From contig NZ_BAABLK010000093.1 in assembly GCF_039544305.1 (NCBI RefSeq), forward strand, positions 29,048 to 93,047: 64,000 bases of DNA, given 5' to 3'. Shown piece after piece: positions 17,095 through 25,478 of the stretch (within the stretch, counting starts at the first letter, position 1; every line of letters starts with the position of its first letter). A program made the translations under genes and the position numbers. The notes under the pieces are model-generated. The model was not told the DNA's origin. It saw only the letters and a list, made by a program, of their open reading frames with translations, and ran no database searches. The stretch is from Paeniglutamicibacter antarcticus_C. Its GTDB lineage: Bacteria > Actinomycetota > Actinomycetes > Actinomycetales > Micrococcaceae.

Positions 17095-18428
17095 GCTCCC
17101 ACCATCGACTGTCCGCACACCCGCAAGGTGGACCCGTTGATCCCCGCCGCCGCGTCGGAGGCCAGGAACCCGATCGCCTCGGCGACGTCGCCGGGCAATC
17201 CGCCCTGCATCAGCGAGGGCATCAACATCCGTGCCACGGCGCGCGTGGGAACCGGGATCCTTGCCGTCATCTCGGTCTCGATGAATCCCGGTGCGACGGC
17301 GTTGATCCCGCCGCCGTTGGCCGCGAAGTCGGAGGCCGAGGCGCGCACCATGCCGATGACCCCGCCCTTGGAGGCGGCGTAGTTGGTTTGTCCGCGGTTC
17401 CCCGCGATCCCGGAGGTCGAGGCCAGCGACACGATCCGCAGGCCTGGCAGCTCCGCGGCAAGGAAGGCCTCGTTCATGGCCAGCTGCGAGGCGAGGTTTA
17501 CGGCGATGACCGAGTCCCAACGTGCCGCGTCCATGTTGGCCAGCAGCTTGTCGCGGGTGATCCCGGCGTTGTGGATCACGATGTCCAGCTTGCCGTGGCG
17601 TGAAACGGCGTGCTCGATGATCTTCGCCCCGGCATCGGCGCGGGTGACATCGAGCTGCAGGGCGGTTCCGGCGACCTGGTTGGCCACCTTGGCCAAAGCG
17701 TCCCCGGCGGCCGGGACATCGACAACCACGACGGTTGCGCCGTCGCGGTGCAACGTGTGGGCGATGGCGGCGCCGATGCCGCGTGCCGCCCCGGTGACCA
17801 CGGCGACCTTGCCGGCCAGCGGCTTCTCGAAGTTTGCCGGCAGCGTGCCCTTTCTGGTCTCGATGGAGAGGAACTGGCCGTCCACGTATGCACTTCGTCC
17901 CGAGAGCAGGAAGTGCAGGGCGGCCACGGCGGAGGGTGCGGTTGCGGTGACCTCTTGGTTGAGCACTATCCCGTTGGCCGTTGCCCCGCCGCGCAATTCG
18001 CGTGCCAGGGAACGGATGGCACCGTCGATGCCCTGGCGCACCGCGGCCGTTGCCGGTGCGTCGGTTCCCAGAGCCGGCCTACTGAAGCTGACAATCCGTG
18101 CCCCGGGCGCCAGGTGGCGCAGCGCATCTCCGGCGGCGAGCATCGGTGCGGAAAGTTCCCCCGGGGCGCCGAGCTCGTCAAGGAGCAGGATGATCCCGCC
18201 CAGCTTGGTGTCCCCGGTTACGTGCCGGCGCACATCAAGCCCCCAGCCCAGCAGGGTGTCGGCGATCCCTTGGGCCTCGGCGGACTCGCCGAGCAGCAGC
18301 ACGGGACCCGGCAGCAATGGGGCCCCCGGTGCATAGCGGCGCAAGATTGCCGGCCTGGGCAGTCCCAGGGTCTTGGCGAGCTTCTTGGTGACGCCGAAGT
18401 TCACGAGTTCCAGGTACTTGTCGGCCAT
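17091..18428 (-). CDS. High-molecular-weight 3-oxoacyl-thioester reductase (FabG4-type)
   Basis: 445-residue reductase, nearly twice the length of ordinary FabG. Residues ~1-200 form an extra flavodoxin-like domain (VLLLGESAEAQGIADTLLGWG), typical of FabG4. The C-terminal SDR domain has the cofactor motif VVTGAARGIGAAIA, NAGIT, the catalytic Ser in SLASTSG, and Tyr/Lys in NYAASKGG. It reduces 3-oxoacyl-CoA or -ACP, probably with NADH in this subtype. The ATG at 18428 starts MADKYLELV, two bases after the thiolase stop; it overlaps the MaoC gene by 4 bp. All three are one operon. Confidence 0.92.
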   Translation of the reverse strand: MADKYLELVNFGVTKKLAKTLGLPRPAILRRYAPGAPLLPGPVLLLGESAEAQGIADTLLGWGLDVRRHVTGDTKLGGIILLLDELGAPGELSAPMLAAGDALRHLAPGARIVSFSRPALGTDAPATAAVRQGIDGAIRSLARELRGGATANGIVLNQEVTATAPSAVAALHFLLSGRSAYVDGQFLSIETRKGTLPANFEKPLAGKVAVVTGAARGIGAAIAHTLHRDGATVVVVDVPAAGDALAKVANQVAGTALQLDVTRADAGAKIIEHAVSRHGKLDIVIHNAGITRDKLLANMDAARWDSVIAVNLASQLAMNEAFLAAELPGLRIVSLASTSGIAGNRGQTNYAASKGGVIGMVRASASDFAANGGGINAVAPGFIETEMTARIPVPTRAVARMLMPSLMQGGLPGDVAEAIGFLASDAAAGINGSTLRVCGQSMVGA

Positions 18429-18430
18429 GC

Positions 18431-19729
18431 CTAGCGTGCCTCCACGATCGCCACGACGCCTTGTCCGCCGGCGGCGCACACCGAGACCAGGCCTCGGCCC
18501 GAGCCCTTTTCATGGAGCATCTTCGCCAGCGTGGCAACGATGCGTCCGCCGGTGGCGGCGAACGGGTGCCCGGCGGCCAACGAGGAGCCGTTCACGTTGA
18601 GCTTGGAGCGGTCGATGGATCCCAGTGCGGTATCCAGGCCCAGCTTGTTCTTGCAGAAGTCCATATCCTCCCAAGCGGCGAGGGTGGAGAGCACGGTGCC
18701 GGCGAAGGCCTCGTGGATCTCGTAGAAGTCGAAGTCCTGAAGGGTGAGGTTGTTGCGCTCAAGGATCCGTGCCACGGCGTAGGTGGGGGCCATCAGCAGG
18801 CCCTCTGCCCCGTGCACGAAGTCCACGGCCGCCGCTTCGAAGTCCACGAAGTTCGCCAGCATCGGCAAGTCGTTGGCCCGGGCGTACTCCTCGGAGCCAA
18901 GCAGCACCGCCGAGGCGCCGTCGGTCAGTGGGGTGGAGTTTCCCGCGGTCATGGTCGCCTCGGCGCCAAGGTTCTTCCCGAAGGCAGGCTTAAGCGAAGC
19001 GAGCTTCTCCAAGGTGGAGTCCGCACGCATGTTGGTGTCCTTGGAGACCCCGGCAAACGGGGTGATCAGGTCATCGAAGAAGTTACGGTCGTAGGCGGCC
19101 GCCAGGTTCTTGTGGCTGGCCAGGGCTAGCTCGTCCTGGGCCTCACGGGTGATGTTCCAGGCCTTGGTGGTGATTGCCTGGTGGTCCCCCATCGACAACC
19201 CGGTGCGTGGCTCCCCGGTGCCCGGTGCGTTCGGTGCCAAGTCCCGCGGGCGGAACTTGCTCAGCGCCTTGAGCCTTGCACTGGTGGAGCGGGCGCGGTT
19301 GAGCTCCATGAGCATCTCGCGCAGCCCTTCGGAGACGGCGATGGGGGCATCGGAGGTGGTATCTACGCCACCTCCGATGCCGGAGTCGATCTGTCCCAGC
19401 TTGATTTTGTTGGCCAGTGAGCCGATGGCTTCCATGCCGGTGGCGCAGGCCATCTGCACGTCGTAGGCAGGGGTCTGTGCCGAAAGCGAGGTGCCCAGGA
19501 CGCATTCGCGCACCAGGTTGAAGTCCTTGGAGTGCTTGAGTACCGCACCTGCTGCCACGGCCCCGATGCGCTGGCCCTGCAGGCCGAAGCGAGCGATCAG
19601 ACCGTCCAGTGCTGCGGTGAGCATATCCTGGTTGCTAGCCGTGGAATATGCGCCGTTGGAACGTGCGAAGGGGATGCGGTTGCCGCCGATGATGACGGCC
19701 GGGCGGATGGCTGGGGTCTTTTCCGACAT
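18431..19729 (-). CDS. Acetyl-CoA acyltransferase (thiolase, FadA2/FadI-type)
   Basis: Thiolase of 432 residues that cleaves or condenses 3-oxoacyl-CoA with CoA. The nucleophile Cys95 is in VQMACATGME, the His of the C-terminal active site is in AAGHPFAATGGR, and the second Cys is in SVCAAGGQG. The NEAF-type motif reads EIHEAFAG (His in place of Asn), as in the FadI/trifunctional-beta subgroup. Its mRNA leader carries AGGAG before the ATG. The promoter lies inside the palindrome shared with the divergent tetR gene. It heads the thiolase-FabG4-MaoC operon. Confidence 0.94.
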   Translation of the reverse strand: MSEKTPAIRPAVIIGGNRIPFARSNGAYSTASNQDMLTAALDGLIARFGLQGQRIGAVAAGAVLKHSKDFNLVRECVLGTSLSAQTPAYDVQMACATGMEAIGSLANKIKLGQIDSGIGGGVDTTSDAPIAVSEGLREMLMELNRARSTSARLKALSKFRPRDLAPNAPGTGEPRTGLSMGDHQAITTKAWNITREAQDELALASHKNLAAAYDRNFFDDLITPFAGVSKDTNMRADSTLEKLASLKPAFGKNLGAEATMTAGNSTPLTDGASAVLLGSEEYARANDLPMLANFVDFEAAAVDFVHGAEGLLMAPTYAVARILERNNLTLQDFDFYEIHEAFAGTVLSTLAAWEDMDFCKNKLGLDTALGSIDRSKLNVNGSSLAAGHPFAATGGRIVATLAKMLHEKGSGRGLVSVCAAGGQGVVAIVEAR

Positions 19730-19768
19730 GCTGTGCTGCTCCTGGGGTCAGACGTGAGGTGGGTTACT

Positions 19769-19799
19769 GATACCCAGCGTACCTGATACGCTGGGTATC
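19769..19799. promoter_or_regulatory. 31-bp palindromic operator between thiolase operon and tetR
   Basis: Perfect 13-bp inverted repeat GATACCCAGCGTA / TACGCTGGGTATC with 5-bp spacer CCTGA. The right arm contains TACGCT at 19787-19792, which fits a -10 for tetR with its +1 at or beside the GTG (19800). The left arm contains the mirror TACGCT for the thiolase operon, giving a ~39-nt leader. Bound repressor would cover both -10 elements. Almost certainly the site of the adjacent TetR protein. Confidence 0.85.
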
Positions 19800-20507
19800 G
19801 TGAAGAACCCGCAAGCCCCCGACACCCCGGGCACCGAAGCAGAGAACACCGGCGACGGCCGTTCGGCCCGCTGGGATTCCCACCGCGCCGCACGCCGGCT
19901 GGAACTGATCAAGCTCGCCCGGCACACCATCCACCGTTTGGGCCCAGGAGCCTCCATGGAGGAAATCGCCGTGCAGGCCAACACCTCCAAGTCCGTGTTC
20001 TACCGGTATTTCGGGGACAAGGAAGGCCTGCGCCAGGCGTTGGGCCAGTACATCATCACCAACTTCCGCACCCAGGTGATCGGCGCGGCCCGCAAGACCG
20101 ACGGGGAGGTCGACGCCTTGCACTCAATGGTCCTTGCCTACCTGCAAATGGCCGCCACCTCACCGAACATCTACTTCTTCGTCACCGCCAACCCACACAC
20201 CGACGTGCTCACCGACCCCGCGGCCAAGCTGAACCCCGAGTCCGGCAGCGGCGTGCTCCACGACTTCTTCGACGAGCTCACCTCCATGATGCGTACGCGG
20301 ATGCACTCCTACATGGGCATCGAGCCCGGCGAAAGCGCCTCGGCTGCCCTTGAGCTGTGGCCGCGCGCCTCCATCGGGATGGTGCGTGCCGCCGGGGAGC
20401 TCTGGCTGCGCGCCCCGGAAACCGCCGAACGTCCAGGCATCGAGGAGCTCGCCACGTCCATCACCTCTTGGCTCACCCACGGAGTGGCCCAGCAGGCCGC
20501 CTCCTAG
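19800..20507 (+). CDS. TetR/AcrR family regulator of the lipid-degradation cluster
   Basis: 235-residue repressor. A disordered N-terminus of about 30 residues precedes the helix-turn-helix (HTIHRLGPGASMEEIAVQANTSKSVFYRYFGDKEGLRQAL, residues ~40-82). The ligand domain includes a Trp-rich end (ELWPRASIGMVRAAGELWL). The GTG start directly abuts the 31-bp palindrome and has no Shine-Dalgarno, so leaderless translation is likely. It is divergent from the thiolase-FabG4-MaoC operon and upstream of the acyl-CoA oxidase (78-bp gap), so it probably represses both arms and responds to an acyl-CoA-type ligand (inference). Confidence 0.9.
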   Translation: MKNPQAPDTPGTEAENTGDGRSARWDSHRAARRLELIKLARHTIHRLGPGASMEEIAVQANTSKSVFYRYFGDKEGLRQALGQYIITNFRTQVIGAARKTDGEVDALHSMVLAYLQMAATSPNIYFFVTANPHTDVLTDPAAKLNPESGSGVLHDFFDELTSMMRTRMHSYMGIEPGESASAALELWPRASIGMVRAAGELWLRAPETAERPGIEELATSITSWLTHGVAQQAAS

Positions 20508-20585
20508 CTTCTTTTCCCGCCGTACGCACCACTTCCACCCCCCGCACACCCAACAGGCAAGCCCCACCGAAAGGCAGATACGCCC

Positions 20586-22673
20586 GTGACTACTGAACAA
20601 CTCACCACCCAAGCCCTCGAGGCGAGAATCGACGTCGCAGCCCTCGGCGAACAGCTACTGGGTCGCTGGGCCGACATCCGCAAACAAGCCCGAGCCCTTT
20701 CGGGCAGCGAAGCGGTGCGTGGCATCCCCGGCCTGTCGATGGACGAGCACCGCGAACGCGTGCTGTCCCAGCTGCACGACCTGGTTGATGCTAAGGCCGT
20801 GCACCGTGCATTCCCCAAGCGCCTGGGCGGGGAAGACAACCACGGCGGATCCATTGCCAGCTTCGAGGAACTGGTCACCGCCGACCCGTCACTGCAGATC
20901 AAGGCCGGTGTCCAGTGGGGTCTCTTCGGCTCCGCCGTGCTGCACCTGGGCACCGAGGAGCACCAGGACAAGTGGCTGCCGGGCATCATGAACATGGAGA
21001 TCCCCGGCGCGTTTGCGATGACAGAAATCGGGCACGGCTCGGACGTGGCCTCCATCGGCACCACCGCCACCTATGATCCGGACACCCAGGAATTCAGCAT
21101 CAACACCCCCTTCAAGGCGGCGTGGAAGGAATACCTGGGCAATGCGGGCCTGCACGGCAAGGCAGCGGTGGTATTCGCCCAGCTCATCACCGCCGGGGTG
21201 AACCACGGCGTGCACGCCTTCTACGTCGACATCCGCGACGGGAACGGTTTCCTGCCCGGTGTCGGGGGCGAGGACGACGGGCTCAAGGGCGGGCTCAACG
21301 GCATCGACAACGGACGCCTGCACTTCACCGATGTGCGCATCGCGCGCACCAACCTGCTCAACCGCTACGGCGACGTCGCCATCGACGGCACCTACTCCTC
21401 GCCCATCCACTCCCCGGGCCGGCGCTTCTTCACCATGCTCGGCACTCTGGTTCAGGGCCGGGTGTCATTGGACGGCGCGGCAACCTCCGCCTCGAAGATC
21501 GCCCTGCAGATCGCGGTCACCTACGGCAACCAGCGCCGCCAATTCAACGCCACTTCCGACACTGTCGAGGAAACGCTGATGGACTACCAGCGCCACCAGC
21601 GCCGGCTGCTCATCCGCCTGGCCCGCACCTATGCGGCGTCATTCGCCCACGAGGAACTGCTGGAGAAGTTCGACGGCGTCTTTTCCGGTGCCACCGACAC
21701 CGACGCTGACCGCCAGGACCTCGAGACCCTGGCCGCCGCGTTGAAGTCGCTGAGCACCTGGGATGCGCTGGACACTCTCCAGGAGGCACGCGAGGCCTGC
21801 GGCGGCGCCGGCTTCATCGGCGAGAACCGCCTCACCGCACTGCGCGCGGACCTGGATGTCTACGTCACCTTCGAGGGCGACAACAACGTGCTGCTCCAGC
21901 TGGTCGGCAAGCGACTGCTCACCGACTACGGGCAGGAATTTCGCCAGTTCAACGCCGGGGTGATGGCCCGCTACGTCGTCAAGCAAGCCGAAAACGTGGC
22001 ATTGCACCGCACCGGGCTTCGCTCGGTGGCACAGTTCGTTGCCGACACCGGGGACGAGCGCAAGAGCGCGAACTTCTTCAAGGAAACCGCGAACCAGCGC
22101 GCCCTGCTCACCGACCGCATCAAGACCATGGTCGCCCAGATCGCCGACGAGATGCGCGGGGTCGATCCCAAGGACCGCGCAGCAGGTGCCGCGGTGTTCA
22201 ACGAAAACCAGAATGCGCTGATCGCCGCGGCCCGCGCGCACGGCGAGCTGCTGCGCTGGGAAGCCTTCACCACCGCACTGGAAAAGACAACCGACGCCGG
22301 AACCCGCACCGTGCTCACCTGGTTGCGCGATGTCTACGCGCTCTGCCTGATCGAGGAGAACCTCGGCTGGTACCTGATGAACGGGCGTCTGTCGATGCAG
22401 CGTGCCCGCACCCTGCCCGGCTACATCAACATCCTGCTCGCCCGCCTGCGCCCGCACGCCCAGGACCTTGTCGACGCCTTTGGCTACGGTCCCGAGCACC
22501 TGCGCGCGGCCATCATCGCCGATGACCGCGAATCCAAGCGCCAGGACGAGGCCCAGGAATACTACCGCCGGTTGCGCGCCAGCGCTGATACACCGGTCGA
22601 TGAAAAGGTGCTGATCGCCCGCGAGAAAGCCGCCAAGAAGGCCGCACAGCAGGGGTCCAAGAAGAAAAAGTAG
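20586..22673 (+). CDS. Acyl-CoA oxidase family flavoenzyme (ACOX-type)
   Basis: 695-residue flavoprotein catalysing the first oxidation of acyl-CoA beta-oxidation. The sequence follows peroxisomal acyl-CoA oxidases more than bacterial dehydrogenases: AMTEIGHGSDVASIGTTATYDP, VFAQLITAGVNHGVHAFYV, GLNGIDNGRLHFTDVRI, a C-terminal FEGDNNVLLQLVGKRLL, and a long extra helical domain of about 200 residues (ACOX domain). The GTG start follows AAAGG at about 10 nt. The Lys-rich C-terminus (KKAAQQGSKKKK) is unusual. It lies downstream of tetR, likely co-transcribed. Whether it passes electrons to O2 or to ETF cannot be told from sequence. Confidence 0.88.
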   Translation: MTTEQLTTQALEARIDVAALGEQLLGRWADIRKQARALSGSEAVRGIPGLSMDEHRERVLSQLHDLVDAKAVHRAFPKRLGGEDNHGGSIASFEELVTADPSLQIKAGVQWGLFGSAVLHLGTEEHQDKWLPGIMNMEIPGAFAMTEIGHGSDVASIGTTATYDPDTQEFSINTPFKAAWKEYLGNAGLHGKAAVVFAQLITAGVNHGVHAFYVDIRDGNGFLPGVGGEDDGLKGGLNGIDNGRLHFTDVRIARTNLLNRYGDVAIDGTYSSPIHSPGRRFFTMLGTLVQGRVSLDGAATSASKIALQIAVTYGNQRRQFNATSDTVEETLMDYQRHQRRLLIRLARTYAASFAHEELLEKFDGVFSGATDTDADRQDLETLAAALKSLSTWDALDTLQEAREACGGAGFIGENRLTALRADLDVYVTFEGDNNVLLQLVGKRLLTDYGQEFRQFNAGVMARYVVKQAENVALHRTGLRSVAQFVADTGDERKSANFFKETANQRALLTDRIKTMVAQIADEMRGVDPKDRAAGAAVFNENQNALIAAARAHGELLRWEAFTTALEKTTDAGTRTVLTWLRDVYALCLIEENLGWYLMNGRLSMQRARTLPGYINILLARLRPHAQDLVDAFGYGPEHLRAAIIADDRESKRQDEAQEYYRRLRASADTPVDEKVLIAREKAAKKAAQQGSKKKK

Positions 22674-22712
22674 AAGAAGTAGTACCGGCACGAAAACGCG
22701 GAATCGCTGATT

Positions 22713-22754
22713 GAGGGCGGGGGCGAGGTCCATCTGGCCTCGGCTCCCGCTCTC
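22713..22754. terminator. GC-rich hairpin between convergent genes
   Basis: Imperfect stem of about 16 bp (starting GAGGGCGGG, ending CCCGCTCTC) with a 9-nt loop, in the 86-bp space between the acyl-CoA oxidase and the isomerase-like gene. No U-tract. Confidence 0.45.
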
Positions 22755-22759
22755 ATGCG

Positions 22760-23410
22760 TCATGGCCCGGCGGCGATGCGTGCGGTGAAGCCCGGCACAC
22801 CCTCACCGGTAAGTCGCCCGGCCTGCACCGGACGTCCGGAGACCGCAAGCAGCAGATCGATCATCGGGCCCCGCACCTCTTGCCCGGCACCGTGGCTGAA
22901 TTCGTCATCGGTGCCCACCAAGCGCGAGCCTTCGGCCGTTTCCCTACCGCCGCCGAACTTGGTGCCCGTCTTGAGGTGGTGGGCCAAGGCGGTGGCAACG
23001 TGGGCTGCGCGGTAGTCGCGGCCGATCAGCAGCGGACGGCGAATGTCCTCCCCGTGCACGAACGCCTCAACCAGCCGGGTGGCCAGCGGGGCAGGCGGGG
23101 TGCTCGTGCGTCCCAGCACGGCTGCGAACGCGGCAAGCGTTTCCTGTGGATCCGCGCGCAGTTCCTTGGTGACGCCCGTGGCGTTGTCCTTGTCAAAGTC
23201 GAACCCCGAGGCAACCAGCCGGCCGATGAACCCAAGTCGTGTCGTGCACGCCGCATCAACTAAGTGGGCCAATACCTGATGTACGTCCCAGCCAACACAT
23301 AACGAGGACGTCTGCCACTTCGTTGGCGCCAGCCCGTTTAGATCCTGCAGCAGGGCCATGCGTTCCTGGTGCACCACGGGCCAGATGGCACTGCCGCTTC
23401 GAGGTCTCAT
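22760..23410 (-). CDS. Mycothiol-dependent maleylpyruvate isomerase family protein (DinB fold)
   Basis: 216-residue protein of the MDMPI N-terminal/DinB-like superfamily. The four-helix bundle holds candidate metal-binding histidines: His44 and His49 in WDVHQVLAHLVD and His119 in VEAFVHGEDIRRP. Family members use mycothiol for isomerisation, S-transfer or detoxification, which would fit mshA and mshC in this window; the real substrate is unknown. The ATG at 23410 has GGTGG five bases upstream, preferred over an in-frame TTG at 23422. Confidence 0.85.
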   Translation of the reverse strand: MRPRSGSAIWPVVHQERMALLQDLNGLAPTKWQTSSLCVGWDVHQVLAHLVDAACTTRLGFIGRLVASGFDFDKDNATGVTKELRADPQETLAAFAAVLGRTSTPPAPLATRLVEAFVHGEDIRRPLLIGRDYRAAHVATALAHHLKTGTKFGGGRETAEGSRLVGTDDEFSHGAGQEVRGPMIDLLLAVSGRPVQAGRLTGEGVPGFTARIAAGP

Positions 23411-23697
23411 GGAACCACCCAAGCAGCACTGCTACTTGCTGACAAGGCACACGCATCGATGTGGAGATGCCGGGAACGGTCCGGGCCCGCCAGGTCTCGT
23501 TCGCTGACCCCGACCCATGGCCCGGAAATAAGGAGGATCGCGCGCGAAAAAAGGCCGACGGGTTCATCTCACCCGACCGCCGAAAAGCCCGGCAGATGGG
23601 GCCCAAACGTTCTTGGGCCATTGGTCCGGGTTCTGTGTAGCGCGACATTGCCATAGAGTTAAAGCAACGCGGCTTACGAAAGGGCAACGCTCAACCC

Positions 23698-24513
23698 ATG
23701 AAGAAGAACTCAATTTTCGCTCGCCTGTTCGGAATCGGCAGGGCAAACGCAAACGCCGCATTGGATGCGCTGGAAGACCCGCAGAAAATGCTGGACCAGA
23801 ACGTTCGCGACTACACCGAGAACATCGCCAAGGCCGAGACAGCCGTCGCCCAGACCATCGGGAACCTGCGCATGCTCGAAGAGGACCACAAGACCGCGGG
23901 GGAAGAAGCCAAGCAGTGGGGCACCAAGGCGCTTGCCGCATCGAACAAGGCCGAGGAGTATGCAACGGCCGGCGATGCGCTGAACGCGGAGAAGTTCAAC
24001 AAGTTGGCCACCGTGGCCATCCAGCGCCAGATGTCCAGCGAGAAGAAGGCTGCCAACGCCGAACCGAACATCATTTCGCAGCGCAAGGTCGTCGAGCAGC
24101 TCAAGACCGGGCTGAACACCATGTCGACCAAGCGCCAGGAGTTGGTTTCCAAGCGCGATGAACTGGTGGCCCGTGCGCGCAACGCAAAGACCCAGAGCCA
24201 GATGATGGATGCCGTCAAGGCCCTGGACATGAGCGACCCCACCTCGGAGATCGGCCGCTTCGAGGCCAAGATCCGTGCCGACGAGGCCAAGGTGCGCGGC
24301 GCCGCCGAGCTGGCCTCGTCCTCGCTGGATGCACAGTTCGCCTCTCTTGAAGACCTTGGCGAATCAACCGAGGTCGAAGCACGGTTGGCGGCGATGAAGT
24401 CCGAAAGCAACATCCTGGAGCAGTCCTCCGCTGCCCCGGAGATCGAAGAAGCTCCGGCGGGGTCGGACATCGAGGCCCGCTTGGCGGCATTGAAGGCCAA
24501 GAACGAGGCCTAG
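23698..24513 (+). CDS. pspA: PspA/IM30 (ESCRT-III-like) membrane-stress protein
   Basis: 271-residue, almost wholly helical protein. An N-terminal amphipathic helix (SIFARLFGIGRANANAALDALEDP) precedes long coiled coils at about residues 25-190 and a low-complexity acidic C-terminus with a repeated EARLAALK-type motif. Family members polymerise on the inner face of the membrane and protect it under stress. GAAAGGG before the ATG is a good ribosome site, and TAGAGT at 23654-23659 is a possible -10. No pspBC-type partner is nearby. A hairpin plus TTTT follows. Confidence 0.92.
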   Translation: MKKNSIFARLFGIGRANANAALDALEDPQKMLDQNVRDYTENIAKAETAVAQTIGNLRMLEEDHKTAGEEAKQWGTKALAASNKAEEYATAGDALNAEKFNKLATVAIQRQMSSEKKAANAEPNIISQRKVVEQLKTGLNTMSTKRQELVSKRDELVARARNAKTQSQMMDAVKALDMSDPTSEIGRFEAKIRADEAKVRGAAELASSSLDAQFASLEDLGESTEVEARLAAMKSESNILEQSSAAPEIEEAPAGSDIEARLAALKAKNEA

Positions 24514-24561
24514 CCCTGGTGGAGGCCGCTTCGGCCTTGATCACGCATGGGCCGGCAAGAT

Positions 24562-24599
24562 GTGGTGGGTACGGTTAATCGCACCCACCACGGCCTTTT
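24562..24599 (+). terminator. Rho-independent terminator of pspA
   Basis: 9-bp stem GTGGTGGGT / ACCCACCAC with a 12-nt loop, then GGCC and TTTT, 49 nt after the pspA stop. Confidence 0.7.
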
Positions 24600-24721
24600 A
24601 ACGCACCCCGATCGGATCTCATCCCCGTCCGGCTGCTTCATCCCTTGTCACAGACCATGGATACCGTTGATTGCTCGCGTTTGCGTGGTTGAATGAGCTG
24701 ACACGATCGGGAGGACCACGA

Positions 24722-25006
24722 ATGCGCAAGAGTCGCGGTTTTGCAGCAGGAATCTTTTCTGGCTGGGGCCTTCTACTGATGTTGAGCCCCTTGGCCCTGT
24801 ATCTGTTCATCCACGCGGACCCCGAGCGCACCGCCTGGGTCACCGCGGGCCCTCACCCCTTTAGCGATTTTGGGAGCGGCCCATACCAATTGCGGATGTA
24901 CGTCGGGCTCTTTGCGGTCGGGGCCATCTTCTTGGCGGTCGGCTTGATCCTCGGTTCCGCACGGCGAGGGGAAGCACGTCGGCGTCATGGCGCCTGGCTC
25001 CTCTGA
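24722..25006 (+). CDS. Small two-helix membrane protein, function unknown
   Basis: 94-residue protein starting MRKSRGFAAGIF. Two hydrophobic segments (about residues 8-30 and 59-80) are separated by an extracytoplasmic-type loop with PERTAWVTAGPHPFSDFGSG. The C-terminus is Arg-rich, so both ends should be cytoplasmic. The ATG at 24722 has GGGAGGACC just upstream, which fixes the start. I do not recognise the family. It stands alone between pspA and the zinc-ribbon SDR gene. Confidence 0.72.
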   Translation: MRKSRGFAAGIFSGWGLLLMLSPLALYLFIHADPERTAWVTAGPHPFSDFGSGPYQLRMYVGLFAVGAIFLAVGLILGSARRGEARRRHGAWLL

Positions 25007-25478
25007 TTCAACAAAGCCTGGCTTCCACGTGCCTGTCCTTGGCTGTGGCACCGCGGATCCCCGCTCCTGAACCGGACGTAAACGTGTCCACGGGGGCCAG
25101 AAGGCCGCCCGTAGGTGGATCGATAGCCACCAATGGGCCGGGTGGTCCTCCATAATCTCCGGATGTTTCCTCGGTTTCCCGCTTGAAGTTGGCCTGCGGG
25201 CACCTCACTACGAACCAGATCCCAGGGCGCCAAGCAAGCACCCGGGTATCTTGCCCTGTACGGCTGCCCTTGATCCCTGCCCAGAAAACTGCCGTGTCCA
25301 TGATTGCTTGGGCCAAGCCCCTGTGTCGTGCGCGCATACGAATGCGCGACGGCCCTCGAGGGTCTCCGCTGGGGCTGGCCGGACTGTCAGGTCGTCGGCC
25401 CGCGCGCATCGACGTAGGGCCAGCGGCCGTGAACCGGTGCCTTAGCCGCATGGATCGGCCGGTAGACTTGAGGGCGAC
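25007..25478. other. 472-bp interval without a recognisable gene
   Basis: Open frames on both strands here have no family features and are poor in start signals. TAGACT at 25463-25468, 10 nt before the SDR start, may be a -10. Nothing else was identified. Confidence 0.5.
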
